Assembly: GCA_029582165.1 (NCBI GenBank)
Contig: CM055869.1
Coordinates: 7,720,425-7,784,424 of the forward strand
Direction of reading: 5' to 3'
From: Portulaca oleracea
Lineage: Eukaryota; Streptophyta; Magnoliopsida; Caryophyllales; Portulacaceae
Length of the DNA: 64,000 nucleotides
A program made the translations under genes and the position numbers. The notes beneath the pieces were generated by a model. The model was not told the origin of the DNA and did not search any database. It was given only the letters and a program-made list of their open reading frames with translations. Position 1 is the stretch's first letter, and each line of letters opens with the position of its first letter. This document shows, piece after piece, positions 1 through 10,791 of the stretch.

Positions 1-123
1 GTTTCATTATTTTGTTTATTTAATTGAAGGACCGTGCATTTTCTATATTTTGTTGACTAGGTGATGTGAAAAATATTTTCTAATAATAAATTAGACAGGC
101 TTAAGTAGTTGTTGTTAATATTT

Positions 124-510
124 GCAATGATGAGTTTTAATTCAATTCACTGCTGACGTGGCTTGAAACGAGAACGGAATGAGGTCGTATAGGACATTTC
201 AGTGGTGAGAATGAGACTCGTCTCGCGAGAATCTCGCTTTCAAACTCGCGAGACGAGTTTGAAAGCGAGTTTAAAATATTAATATTTTAATCATATTTTT
301 TTCTCTTTCCTCCTCCACCTCATTTTTTATCAATATAACCAAATTAATTATATTCTTAAGTGGAACCGATTTACTTTTTTTAATTAATATGAGTTAAACT
401 CATTCTCACCATTGGAAAACTAGCTAAATAAAAGGTTAAATTCTGACTCTTCCACAGATTCCACGTCATATAATTAGTCAAACTCAAACTCACCATTGCG
501 GGTGCTCTTA
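124..510. mobile_element. MITE (family A), with terminal and internal inverted repeats
   Basis: The left end reads GCAATGATGAGTTTTAATTC and the right end, reverse-complemented, reads GCAATGGTGAGTTTGAG, so the ends are inverted repeats. Inside is a strong palindromic block around 207-262, where CTCGCGAGA and TCTCGCGAGACGAG face each other. A second copy with the same internal CTCGCGAGACGAGTTTGAAA block lies at 27195-27900. No coding capacity is seen. The superfamily is not assigned because no clean target duplication was found. Confidence 0.7.
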
Positions 511-639
511 AACATATATCACTCAAGATATTTTATTAAACATATATCTTGAATCAAAATACATATTCATCACTGTACTAGCCAACAACACAATTAGTTA
601 AAAGAATATCAACTCTTAGCTGTTCACCATCACAATTGA

Positions 640-1075
640 AGTTAAAAATCTATTGAGAAAATGGTATAATTTATATATAAAATTATAAACATCTTGTTGC
701 ACGATGATTCTTAATTATCTTGTATTTTACCCAAATTATTCACAAAATTAAATATAATAAGTATATTTAAATCATTATAAAGGTATGTTTTATTATTTTG
801 AGAGTTACTATAATCTATAAACAATATAAAAATATTTATTTATTTATATTTTTTCATAAATATAAAACTATGTATAAAATGTGCATTTTCTACTATGATT
901 GATAAAAGGAGCATTATTTATATTTTTGACCTAACAAATAAGTATTATACTCTTGTAGTTAATAAATATACATAATCATTAGAGAAAATATTATTAAAAG
1001 TTAACAAATTGTGAAATATAGATAATTCAAGATGATTATTAACCATATTGAGGCAAAATGTGTATCATTGTCCAA
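640..1075. mobile_element. AT-rich MITE-like element (family B)
   Basis: The block begins near a TTGCACGATGATTCTTAATT motif and ends near CAAGATGATTATTAACC, which are approximate inverted repeats. The interior (ATAAAACTATGTATAAAATG and surroundings) reappears in reverse orientation at 30455-30870. Two diverged copies in opposite orientation support a dispersed repeat. Superfamily and exact ends are uncertain. Confidence 0.5.
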
Positions 1076-1673
1076 TTTATATAAATCACTTTTCTGGTTG
1101 GCCCTAGCTTGGTAGCAAGAGCTTTATCTTTCATCATTTTCTTTTAGGTTTAGTTTGGTCCTTGAAAAGTAGGATGGAAAGAAAAATTTTTGAAACATCA
1201 TTTATTTTCCTTAACTTGGCTTTAAAAAGTTGGAGGAAGAAGATTTAGATGGAAAACATAATGAAAAAGTTACATTAATTTTTCCATCAACATTTTCCTT
1301 TCTAATTGAGAGGAAAGTGAGATGGAAATATGATAGGCTAAATGGGATGGTAGGATTGGGGAGGGAGCGAAGAGATAAAAATTTTTCTTTCCATTTCATT
1401 TTCCAAAGACCAAACGGAGCCTAAGGGTTTGATTTTGAGAGGGAATATCACTTACTAACTACTCTCTCCATTCCTTAATAATTGTCACTTTGAAGTTTTT
1501 GGAAGATTTTAAGAAATTAGAATTGAGAATGATAATTGTATTGAAAATGGTAAAAGTAGGAGTTAAATTTATATTTTAATTAGTTATATAATTATATTGG
1601 AAATTATAAAAGTAAAAGGTAAATTTGAAAAAAAATTGTCATTAATGCTTCATTGGAATTGTAAAGTGACAAC

Positions 1674-1806
1674 GACCCTGTTCTTTTCTGCGGTTGGCAA
1701 ATTGCAATGCCACAACCTACTACAGTTTGCCACAACCAACCACAAAATACCATTCTACCACAATTCACCACAACCCACCACAAATTACTTTTTCACAATT
1801 GCCAAT

Positions 1807-1865
<59 letters not shown>

Positions 1866-1961
1866 CCACCACGACATACTAATAAACCGCCGCAATTACA
1901 CCACAACCCGCCACAATTTCACCACATCATACTGCAGAATACCGCATAATAGAACATGGCC
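1674..1961. mobile_element. Harbinger/Tourist-like MITE (family C) nested in the Stowaway
   Basis: The left end GACCCTGTTCTTTTCTGCGG matches the reverse complement of the right end (GGCCATGTTCTATTATGCGG). The interior is rich in CCACAA motifs. Related copies are at 4536-4811, 26700-26919 and 28795-29045. A (TA)n run at 1810-1862 lies inside it. Confidence 0.75.
1810..1862. repeat. (TA)n microsatellite
   Basis: An uninterrupted TA run of about 50 bp inside the nested MITE. The apparent Tyr-Ile open frames across it are an artefact of the repeat. Confidence 0.95.
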
Positions 1962-2131
1962 AAATATTATGAAAAATAGAAAATTGATTAAAGTGATAGA
2001 TATTGAGGAATGAAGGGAGTACTTACTAGAGATGGGAGAGTCCTGTGAGTGGAAGATTGGGCACAGTTCAAGTGTTGTCATCCTCCTACTTCGATTTAAT
2101 TAAAATTCATTAGGTTACGGTTATTTTAAAG

Positions 2132-2510
2132 GAGAATTGGAAAAAAATAATCTAAAGTTTGGGGGTATTGGAAAGAAATAATCCGAACTTATAACTTTGT
2201 TATGTATGAGTTGAACTTTAACCTCTATTATTTTTAACATCCACTAGCTAGTTAAACTTGTCCGGAAAGAGACATGGTGATAATGATATTATACGTGGAA
2301 CTTTTGGCAGCTCAAAAGCAAGTTAAAAGTATGCTCCGCATGTAATATTGCCACAATTACGTCACTTTTCAGAGGAGTTTAAATAGGCAGTGGAGGCTAA
2401 GAATAATAATATTTAAAGTTTAGCTCATCCCTAACAAAACTGTAAGTTTGAATTATTTTTTTCCAATACCTCAAAGTTTGGATTATTTTTTTCAATTTCC
2501 CTATTTTAAA
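2132..2510. mobile_element. Foldback MITE with ~90-bp inverted termini
   Basis: The left segment (AATTGGAAAAAAATAATCT followed by AAAGTTTGG and a second GGTATTGGAAAGAAATAAT) is matched over about 90 bp by the reverse complement of the segment ending near 2506. Length, long inverted arms and absence of coding sequence fit a foldback or Mutator-type MITE. It lies about 620 bp upstream of the first BAHD gene. Confidence 0.65.
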
Positions 2511-3026
2511 TGAAAATTTTACCATAGTTGAATTTTTTTTTTCAACTATAACAGTTGAAAGTTTCTTAGTGTTAATTTGAGTAAGATAAATTTCATTGTT
2601 AAAAAGATTTATGTAGCAACACATACAATTAACTATTCCAACAAGTTATTTCGATCAAAATAAATCAATTTTAATTTTTTAGGGCAGAATCAATGATATG
2701 GTACCATTTTCAGCTACAATAGTTAAAAAAGTTCTAATTATGATAAAATATCCATAGAAAAATTAAATTTTATAAGAAAATTATATCTCGATGAAAGTCG
2801 TTACTTATTAGAACAAATCACATTGATCAATATTATTTCACGCAAACCATCTCAACCAAAAATTTAAGGTGATGGATGAAACCTCATGAATGACTTTATA
2901 CTCTAACAAACCTGTTAAAAAATTATATAAATCTCTCGAAGCTGGCCAGTAGCCACCATATTAAAATATAATTATATACTATACATACTAGCTTGTATGC
3001 TAGTACCTGTGTGACATAATTTCATC

Positions 3027-3034
3027 TATAAATA
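3027..3034 (+). promoter_or_regulatory. TATA box of the first BAHD gene
   Basis: TATAAATA lies about 100 bp upstream of the ATG at 3132. The surrounding ACATAATTTCATCTATAAAT block is conserved upstream of the BAHD gene at 31833 (from about 31690), where the TATA core has changed to CAATAAAT. This conservation supports it as core promoter. Confidence 0.7.
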
Positions 3035-3131
3035 ATACATTTGCTGTTTTTGCAACAAGAATGAGCTCATATATCCAATCATTCAACAATCTTCATCTCT
3101 CTACGTCTTATACCATAATCGTCCATAGAAG

Positions 3132-4535
3132 ATGAATTCTCAAGGTGTTCACTATATATCAGAATGCTTCATCAAACCCAAGTATGAGGCAGAGGAGTCG
3201 AAGCAGCCTATCCATCTGTCTCCATGGGATCTCCTCCTTCTTGGTATTCAACCCATTCAAAAGGGTCTCTTATTCATCAAACCCCAACACCAATCATTTT
3301 CCATGGACCGACTGTTAGAGAGTCTCAAGGACTCTCTTTCTCTCACCCTTGTCCACTTTTACCCTTTGGCCGGTCAACTCTCCTCCACCGTTGACCATGT
3401 CCGTCACCGGTCTTTTCTTACCATCGGCTGCAACAAAGGTCCTGGTGTCCGATTCATCCATGCCACCCACGATAATTTACACGTGTCCGATATTCTGTCC
3501 CCAACCGATCAATACACCCCGACATTGGTGGTCAACTCTTTGTTTGAACACCATGGTGACTGGGAGGTTAATTACGACGGCCACTCTAAGCCCCTTCTAA
3601 CTGTCCAAGTGACGGAATTGGTTGACGGCGTATTTATTGGGTGTAGCATGAACCATGCTGTTGCAGATGGAACTTCGTACTGGCACTTTTGGAATGCATG
3701 GTCTCAAATACACCAAGCGGGTGGGAGAGGGAACCCAACAACTTCCATCATCTCACTGCCGCCAATCCCCAACCGTTGGATCCCGGAGGGTTATAGTCCG
3801 GCTGATTTCTTCCTTCCCTACATCCACCCCGACGAGTTCATTCGTAGGCGTGACCCACAGTCACGGCCATTGTTGAGAGAACGATACTTCCATTTTTCAT
3901 CACACAGCATCACTGCCTTGAAAGCCAAGCTAAACGAAGAAAATAGCTCAGTTGGAATCAAAATCTCTTCGTTTCAAGCTCTGACAGCCCTTGTTTGGAG
4001 GTCCATCATCCGAGCGAGGGGCCTAGACCCGACCCAGATGACCCATTGCAAGCTGTTGGTGAATAACAGGAGTAGGTTGAACCGGCCTTTGCCGCAAGAA
4101 TACTTTGGAAATTCCATATCAGTAGCACTAGCAACAGTCAAAGTGGGGGATTTGCTTCAACAGAGTTTGGGAAGGACAGCTCTGTCGTTGAACCAAGCCG
4201 TGGCTAGTCAAACTGACAAAGCAGTACGTGATTCGTTCAGGAGTTGGTTGGAGTCTCCTGGCGTAGTTGGGCCGTTGGTTGAGGTTGAGGACACCGTGGC
4301 AGTGGCGAGCTCGCCTAGGTTCCGTGTGTACGACAACCAGTTTGAGAGGGTTGGGAGACCAGTGGCGGTTCGTAGTGGATGTGCCAACAAATTTGGAGGA
4401 TTAGTATCTGCATTCCCTGGATATGAAGGGAAAGGGAGTGTCGATTTAGAAATATGTTTGCCTCCTCAGCCCACGAAGGCTCTTGACTTGGATCAGGAGT
4501 TTATGGCTTATGTATCACTACCAAGTATCCAATAA
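3132..4535 (+). CDS. BAHD acyltransferase, intact copy 1
   Basis: A 467-residue single-exon protein of the plant BAHD family, which moves an acyl group from an acyl-CoA to a hydroxyl or amine acceptor in the cytosol. The N-terminal ISECFIKPKYE and SPWDLLLLG (about residues 9-38) place it near the Arabidopsis At3g50280/EPS1-type clade. The catalytic HXXXD is His175-Ala-Val-Ala-Asp179 within [18 protein letters not shown] conserved EYFGN lies at about 323-327. The C-terminal DFGWG box is degenerate: DNQFERVGRP at 401-410 replaces the usual NDFGWGKP and is one residue longer. The start is the ATG aligned with the MNSEGV start of its paralog at 31833. The stop codon is also the left target duplication of a MITE, so the 3' UTR is transposon-derived. 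The acyl donor and acceptor cannot be inferred. Confidence 0.92.
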   Translation: MNSQGVHYISECFIKPKYEAEESKQPIHLSPWDLLLLGIQPIQKGLLFIKPQHQSFSMDRLLESLKDSLSLTLVHFYPLAGQLSSTVDHVRHRSFLTIGCNKGPGVRFIHATHDNLHVSDILSPTDQYTPTLVVNSLFEHHGDWEVNYDGHSKPLLTVQVTELVDGVFIGCSMNHAVADGTSYWHFWNAWSQIHQAGGRGNPTTSIISLPPIPNRWIPEGYSPADFFLPYIHPDEFIRRRDPQSRPLLRERYFHFSSHSITALKAKLNEENSSVGIKISSFQALTALVWRSIIRARGLDPTQMTHCKLLVNNRSRLNRPLPQEYFGNSISVALATVKVGDLLQQSLGRTALSLNQAVASQTDKAVRDSFRSWLESPGVVGPLVEVEDTVAVASSPRFRVYDNQFERVGRPVAVRSGCANKFGGLVSAFPGYEGKGSVDLEICLPPQPTKALDLDQEFMAYVSLPSIQ

Positions 4536-4811
4536 GGCTCCGTTTCAGGTTACGGTGCGGTACCACAATGCTCTACGCTTTTTAATTTCTACTGCATTTT
4601 ATCTCATTTTATCAAGATGGGTATCATGGTTCATGTTTTTTTTAGTTTTCTCTCTCCTCACTTTTCACTTCTACTTTTCACATTTTCTCCCTTCAACTAC
4701 GTACTCCATCCACCACAATTCATAACTCTCGCCACACTTCACCACACTTTTTCAAATTCTATCGCACCGCATTATTATCACACCACACCAATCGTATAAA
4801 AGAACGGAACC
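4536..4811. mobile_element. Harbinger/Tourist-like MITE (family C) at the stop codon of BAHD copy 1
   Basis: The ends are GGCTCCGTTTCAGGTTACGG and the reverse complement of GAACGGAACC. A TAA is present on both sides (4533-4535 and 4812-4814), the 3-bp target duplication typical of PIF/Harbinger elements. The left TAA is the stop codon of the 3132-4535 gene. Confidence 0.8.
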
Positions 4812-4814
4812 TAA

Positions 4815-7078
4815 ATTGACCACTGGACATGGTATTTCACTATTTCTAGTTAAGGCTTTATTCGTGATCGATGCAATCATCCATGGCCTTCTTTGTGTGA
4901 TTGTTTGTTGTCTTTGTATGTTCGACAGTGATGTTATATGTACGGGGAAGGACATAATTTTCGTGTCCTGCTTTGCATAAAAGTGATTTACCCTCCCCAA
5001 AGTAGTATTTTGATTGTTTTTTACACCAAATTTTTAAATAGCAAGTATTAATTATTAATGATAAGAAACTTTAGTTGCATAAGCTACGTCAATGAGTACA
5101 AATTATACTCTAGTATGGAGAAAAACTTCCGCTAATATAACTATAAAAACTATCAAATCTTAATTGCATTTGACTTTTCTCTCTAATAAATAATACAAAA
5201 TAATTGAATTAGATATTGAAAATATGAAAATGACAATTATTTTGGAACAAATTAGGTGAGTCCAAGTAGGATCCCACGGTAGTGATGTGCCTGGCACATT
5301 AGATTGGGGTATTACAATTATTTTTTCAATGTTTGGGTGTACGTTGACATCGAGAAAAACTTTATAGACGGTCTACCATTTTCCACATTTTCCTAGGGAA
5401 AATTTCCCTTGGGGACGGACTAAGGGAAATATTTTCTTGAGAAATTTTTTCCATGAAAAATTTGAAAATATTTGCCGGAAAAACTCCCCACGGGAAAATT
5501 TCCCAAGGTTTTCTATCAAACTTACCCTAAATTTTCCCTTAAATTTCGACATTCCCAAAATCCCCATGGTAATTGTATTGTACATCCACCAAAAAACATA
5601 GACACATGCATACTCTGAATTGCCACACGCCAGAGTATCTCATAAGCCACACACTCAAATTCCAATCCAACATACATAAATGTACACTAGCTTTTACCTT
5701 GAAACATAAGCATAGTGCTGGCAAAATCCGAACGAAAAATTGATGTCCAGACCCTATTCTTTTTTAGATCAGACCGGGTCGAACGATTTGGAAAAAAACT
5801 AAATTTGGGTCAAAATTAGGCTTAAATAATAGAAAATTAGAAATAGAGAAATATTGTGTGCAAATATTCAATCAATGTTAAAATCAAATTTAAACAAAAT
5901 CGAGTTTTATCGGTGCAATATATGCATATCAACATGGGTTGTGCTAATATTCTACATATCAACCAAATTATACTTAGAGATTAATAAGATAGTTGAATTT
6001 ACATCATACAAATAGTGACACTTCATCCACCATAAAATGGTGCATGAGCATTGAGCAATTGCTAAAGAGTTCAGATCCAAGAATAATTAAGTATAAATGT
6101 TTGACCATAGCTTATAGCCTTATATTCTAATCCATAAAAAAACAAGGATAAAATAGTTAAAAAAAACGACTCCAAACTACCTAGTACCTATCATGAAGAA
6201 AATCGTTTAATTTATATCACCCTGGCTAGCCCACCCAGTACACAACTGAAGTAAAAAAGTACCAACCCTGAGTTGGCCACTGTCTCGATTGAAGTACAAA
6301 TCGCTCCACTCTTTATTGTTTGACATTTTTTTTTATTTTTCACAGTTTTTAATGTAAGATCTGGATCTTTATATTTTAACAATATATTTTTTAGAAAATT
6401 GTAAAATTATCTTTTAATAAAAATATTATTTATTATAAATCAAATGATATTAATTTTATATGATAGATGATTCTGTATGTGAAAAAATTAATTGTGAAAA
6501 CTTGAAAAATTGACCGCCTAACTTTCCATGTGATAGGTATCGAGAACATTAGGGGTTAACTACTATGAAGAAAACTGTATATTTCATATGCATCACTAGG
6601 AACTGGCCACTGTATTAGCTGTACAAAAGACAATTACATAAATACGAGATTATCACCTGTTTTATTCCCATATTTTATAAGAGCTATTGCAGCGGTGAAT
6701 TTGAAAATAATATGGCGCTGATATGGCGTGAGCGAGAACGACGAGGACAGTGCAGTAGCGAAGACGCGTGTTGGCGGAGAGAATAACTCGAAATTGTGCT
6801 CGTCGCGTGAGGACAAAGATGAGATTCTCGACAGTTTTTCCTTTTTTATTTATGTTGTAGTGTATTTAAATTTTAAAAAATAGATAAAAATGTAATTTAA
6901 TAACATTTATATATATTATTATAATGATAAAAGTCAATCATATAATTTCTTTTCAATTTAATTTACAAATGTATATGTTTTATACCATGACAAGTGGCCA
7001 AGACATTTACCATTTTCGTATTTATGAAAAAAAGAATAAGAAAACAGGAGAATATGATTTTTAATATAGTGCGGTAGT
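4815..7078. other. Gene-free AT-rich intergenic DNA
   Basis: No supported gene. At 5375-5560 there is an unusual run of GGGAAAATTTCCC-like palindromes (GGGAAA and TTTCCC alternating), possibly a decayed foldback element. From about 6050 to 6640 the sequence is a diverged copy of 27880-28163 joined to 30046-30930, a segmental duplication of BAHD-flanking DNA. Near 6370-6400 it preserves the empty site of Helitron 1. Confidence 0.6.
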
Positions 7079-7079
7079 T

Positions 7080-7680
7080 AGGGGTGTTCATAAATAACCG
7101 CCCCGAAAAACCCGATCCGAAAATTCGCTACCTGGTCATTAATTTAGGGTACCCGCCCCGGAAAAATCAATTTCAATCGGGTCGGGTACCAGCCCCGAAA
7201 TATTTTTCGGTTAATCGGTTCGGTTACAGATCGGCCCCTAGACGTTTTCGGGTACCCGAAATTAAATTTAATATTTAGGTCCAAGTTTAATTTTTGCCTA
7301 TTTTGTTCCAATCTCCAATCTACTGTCCAGACCCAAATTTTAATCTGGAAAAAACCCTAATTTATCTTAATGTTGGCGCTCAGTGATTCGATTCCAAATC
7401 CTCCAAAAACTCAAAGCGTATGGAAACTCAGTGCCAATGGTCCTGCTAGCCCAGTTTCAGAACATTTTCGAAATATTTTTTGCTACTGGAGTGTTAATTA
7501 ATAATTACAAATTAAAAATAAAAATTGAAAACTCATATGATTATAATTAATCGGGTTTTTCTGGTTAACCGGTATCCGGCCCGAAACTTTCGGATACCCG
7601 ATTTTCGGGTACCCGGTAGTTTCGGTTACAGTTACTGTTCGAGGGTTTGGCCGCCTCGAATTTTCATTTATCCAATCATC
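7080..7680. mobile_element. Possible hAT-like MITE remnant with GGGTACCCG repeats
   Basis: The left end TAGGGGTGTTCATAAATAAC resembles plant hAT-type non-autonomous termini. Inverted clusters of CGGGTACCCG and CCGAAA lie near both ends (7090-7260 and 7550-7660). The right terminus is diverged and no 8-bp target duplication could be assigned. Confidence 0.45.
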
Positions 7681-7696
7681 AATAACTTCTTTTAAG

Positions 7697-8083
7697 GTTT
7701 TATGCGTTTTTGTGTGAGAGATTTTGTGCTATGCTTTCTTTATGCCAACCAAGTTCATGGAGTCTTTGTTTTTGGGGTTTTATGCATTTTTGTTGACGAT
7801 TTTCTGTTCTAATATGATTTCTTTATGTTTATTTTTAGGGTTTATGCGTTTTGTGTGAGATTTTGTGGTATATTTTTGTGATTTTAGGGTTTTATGCGTT
7901 TTTGTGTGAGAGATTTTGTGCTATACTTTCTTTATGCCAACCACGTTCATGGAATCTCTGTTTTTAGGGTTTTATGCGTTTTTGTTGACGATTTTCTGTT
8001 TCAATAAGATTTCTCTGTGGTTATTTTTAAGGTTTATGCATTTTGTGTGAGATTTTGTGGTATATTTTTGTGTTTTTATGCGT
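7697..8083. repeat. Two-copy direct repeat, ~195-bp unit
   Basis: The segment starting GGTTTTATGCGTTTTTGTGT with TTTATGCCAACCAAGTTCATGG recurs about 195 bp later with TTTATGCCAACCACGTTCATGG. Both units end with TGAGATTTTGTGGTATATTT. It is a recent tandem duplication at the left edge of the Mutator-like region. Confidence 0.8.
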
Positions 8084-8204
8084 TTTGTGTGAGGTTTATT
8101 AAATTTTTTTTTTTTTTGTGAGTCTATGTTTTTATTAGAGTTAGTTTTTGATGTAATAAGATTTGTTTTGTTAACTGGTTTCATTTATGTGTTTGATGGC
8201 AGAG

Positions 8205-8740
8205 GCAAATCGCAATCCAAAAATCAGATTGTCTACAAAAGGAGGTTTCCAATGAAAGAGCAGGAAAAAATTGAGAAAAAACCAAAAAAGAGATCGTCAA
8301 AGAAGGTAAAAAAAACATGTATTATTTGTCAATTATTTTGAGGTTTTATGAGCAAGTTATGAACATTCATTTTGAGGTTTGAGCATAGTTATTGTAGAGT
8401 ATAAGCATATAGTTTATAGCTTATGAGCATAGTTATTGTAGAGTATGAGCATATAGTTTATATCTTATGAGCATAGTAGTTAATGATATGAACATACAGT
8501 TTATAGCTTATGAGCATAGTGACTATAGAGTATGAGCATATAGTTTATATCTTATGAGCATTAAGATTGTAGAGTATGAGAATAGAGGTTGTGGATTATG
8601 AGCATTTATGTCATGATCCTTTTTGTTTAATTGTGTTTTTTATTTTATTATCATCATGTTTGTGCAGATTAAAAAAAAGAGCACGACGAACAACAAAAGA
8701 AGAAAGATGATTGTGTGTTCAACAACTTTATCAAGGTATT
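8205..8740 (+). other. Exon-like segments inside the Mutator-like region (unidentified)
   Basis: Two short plus-strand stretches have splice-like borders. One starts after a TTGATGGCAG acceptor near 8204 and runs to a GTAAAAAA donor near 8306, encoding a Lys/Arg-rich peptide (EKIEKKPKKRSSKK). The other starts after TTTGTGCAG near 8667. They may be remains of a second element gene or a captured gene. I recognise no family. Confidence 0.25.
8345..8610. repeat. ATGAGCAT repeat array, left of the FAR1 gene
   Basis: About ten copies of TTATGAGCATAGT-type units spaced roughly 20-30 bp apart. The same core recurs at 9425-10140 and in Mutator-like element 2. Confidence 0.85.
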
Positions 8741-8775
8741 TGCATCGCATTCATCCAAATGCTTCTTTTTTAGTC

Positions 8776-10391
8776 TCAATATTTCATCATATGTATCTCT
8801 TTTACTGAATCCAAGAGCCGGTGATCCTCCAACTTCTTTCTTATTACTCTAATTGCATCAGCAATTTTGACCCCTGAGTTGATCAATTGTTTAAGGTACA
8901 GTAACTGTTGCCAGTCAATCTTTCGATGTGATCTGAGTAAATGCCTTTGATCTGACGGGAAAAATCTATGATTATGCTCTGTTCTGTGCCTTGCCACTGT
9001 CCATACCCCATCTTTTATCTCAAAATACACCATTGCCTTGCAATTTGTTCTTGTGTCAAGCTTGGTGTACATTTTCCCGTCCTTCCCTTTGTTTTCTTTC
9101 GATCCAGTCTTATTGCAAGCAAACTCTCTCCCTCTAAGTTCCCTTGAATTTTTTCTATATCTTGTCTTGGTTTTACGAACACTAAATCCAATTCTGAATG
9201 TATACTCATTATATAACAAAAATGCTTCCTTTTATGATGCAACTTTCTTGCCTAGGATTTCTGAATTTTCAGCTTCCTTTACTATTTGCTTGTCTGGCAA
9301 TGCTACCATAATTTCTGCAAGTGCTTGAGCTTTCGGTGTTTCGAACTCTTTTGTGGCCATTGATGTTTGTTTATCCACGGGTTCATGATCTGTTGATACA
9401 AAATTAATGTTATAAATCAACATTACAAACATTCTATTTCTAGATGATGAGCATAATAGTAATATGTTATGAGCATTGTAGTTGTACACTATGAGCATTG
9501 GTGTAGAGGCTTATGAGCATTGACCTTGTAAGTTATGATCATAATAGTTATATGTTATGAGCATAATAATTAATAGTTAAGGCTTATGAGCATTGGTCCT
9601 GTAGGTGATGAGCATTAAAGTTGTTGGTCATGAGCAGACTTAATGTATGCATTATGAGCATAATAGTTATAATTTATGAGTAGAGTAGTATGATCATTGA
9701 TCTTGTAGGTTATGAGCATAATAGTTATAAGTTATGAGCATAATAGTCATAATAGTTAGTAGTTAAGGCTTATGAGCATTGGTCCTATAGGTGATGGGCA
9801 TTAAAGTTGTAGGTCATGAGCATTGGTGTAGAGGCTCATGATCATAATAGTTATAAGTTGTGAGCATAGTAGTTGTTTATTTTATGAACATTGGTGTAGA
9901 AGCTTATGAGCATAATAATTATAAGTTATGGGCATTTGTGTAGAGACTTATGAACATTGGCCTTGTAGGTTATTAGCATAATAGTTCTAGTATATGAGTA
10001 AAACTATATTTGATATGGACATTCTACTTCTACATGATGAGCATAATAGTTATATGTTATGAGCATTTCATATATGTATATTATGAACATTTCATATATA
10101 TGTTATGAGCATTCTTCTTCTATATGTATAGTATGAACATTGTTCTTTTAACAAAACAATATCTATGTACCTTCTTCTCGTGAATCATCATCAGATTCAT
10201 GATTCATCTATGTGTAGTGTTTTTGCACTCGAATGTTGGGTCGATGTTTCTGTAGATTTAAAGGATCAAACACATTAAGTATAATTGTTGATAATATGAA
10301 ATTGTCCTTGAACAATGTAGATTGTTTAACGTTTACCTGTTTGAGTTTGAATGATGTCGTTTTTCGTTGAATTTGCTTGATCTTGATCCAT
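8776..10391 (-). pseudogene. FAR1-type DNA-binding gene of the Mutator-like element, three exons, damaged
   Basis: Minus-strand model: exon 1 10391-10337 (MDQDQANSTKNDIIQTQT), exon 2 10249-10171, exon 3 9389-8776, with GT-AG borders at each junction. Exon 3 encodes a FAR1 domain (WRKY-GCM1 zinc-finger fold): YNEYTFRIGFSVRKTKTRY, then FACNKTGSK, TRTNCKAMVYFEIKDGVW and the terminal EHNHRF. FAR1 domains sit at the N-terminus of FAR1/FRS proteins and many MULE transposases. Here the frame stops about 60 residues after EHNHRF and no MULE transposase domain follows. Two lesions are visible: a 7-bp tandem duplication of ATGAATC in exon 2 that shifts the frame, and an in-frame TAA near 9229-9231 just before KEAFLLYNEY. 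It is probably a decayed transposase or accessory DNA-binding gene of the element. Confidence 0.7.
9425..10140. repeat. ATGAGCAT repeat array, intron 2 of the FAR1 gene
   Basis: About thirty imperfect copies of TTATGAGCAT(A/T) at 20-35 bp spacing, with variants such as TATGAACATT. On the gene model they fall almost entirely within the intron between exons 2 and 3. Confidence 0.85.
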
Positions 10392-10591
10392 AATTTTCTT
10401 TTCTCCTCTTATCACTTTCTTTCTGTATAGATGAAACTATCTGAAAAAAAGATGGAAAATTTTCTGGGAGTTTCGTTTAGATGATTTTCGTTTTTTCTGG
10501 GAATTTCGTTTGTTTGAATGATTTTGATTTCTTGCTTTAAATGTAACTGTTTTCCTACACAATATCTGATTTCTTTCCTTTTCTTTCTCTT

Positions 10592-10745
10592 GGGCCGCGA
10601 TTATTATTTGGCCTTCTTTCATTTCTTTTCTTTTCTTTGGGCCGCGCAGAAGCTGGCCTTCTTTCATTTCTTTTCTTTTCTTTGGGCCGCGCAGAAGCTG
10701 GCCTTCTTTCATTTCATTTCTTTTCTTTGGGCCGCGCGGAAGCTG
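10592..10745. repeat. 45-47-bp tandem repeat next to the Mutator terminus
   Basis: GGGCCGCGCAGAAGCTGG followed by CCTTCTTTCATTTC recurs with starts near 10592, 10639, 10684 and 10729. It is a subterminal tandem repeat just inside the element end. The repetitive minus-strand peptide across it is not a credible gene. Confidence 0.9.
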
Positions 10746-10791
10746 ATGTGGGCTGGGCTCAGGGAGCATCATGCGCCCGGGATCAACATCT

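Larger units (their letters stand above)
1462..2019. mobile_element. Stowaway-like (Tc1/mariner) MITE
   Basis: The left end CTCTCTCCATTCCTTAATAA and the right end, reverse-complemented as CTCCCTTCATTCCTCAATA, are the classic plant Stowaway termini. TA dinucleotides flank both ends (1460-1461 and 2020-2021). The element is longer than usual because another MITE (1674-1961) sits inside it. Confidence 0.8.
8340..10791 (-). mobile_element. Mutator-like element 1 carrying a FAR1-type gene (left end not found)
   Basis: The region holds a minus-strand FAR1-domain gene flanked by two arrays of TTATGAGCAT repeats, and a terminal block at about 10745-10791. Read on the minus strand, that end contains CCCGGGCGCATGATGCTC followed by CCTGAGCCC. 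It matches the left terminus of the smaller element at 36803 (CCCGGGCTCATGATGCTC followed by GGTGAGCCC). The shared terminus and the shared internal repeat define one family. No matching left terminus was found, and BAHD homology resumes directly at 10792, so the element is probably truncated or rearranged. Confidence 0.65.

Noticed and set aside
1597..1949. Tyr-Ile repeat peptides
   Set aside because: They are the translation of a (TA)n microsatellite inside a MITE.
8345..10140. CRISPR-like look of short repeats with variable spacing (also 36880-37985)
   Set aside because: Repeats are imperfect, spacing varies without spacer-like uniformity, the genome is a plant, and there are no cas genes. 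They are transposon minisatellites.
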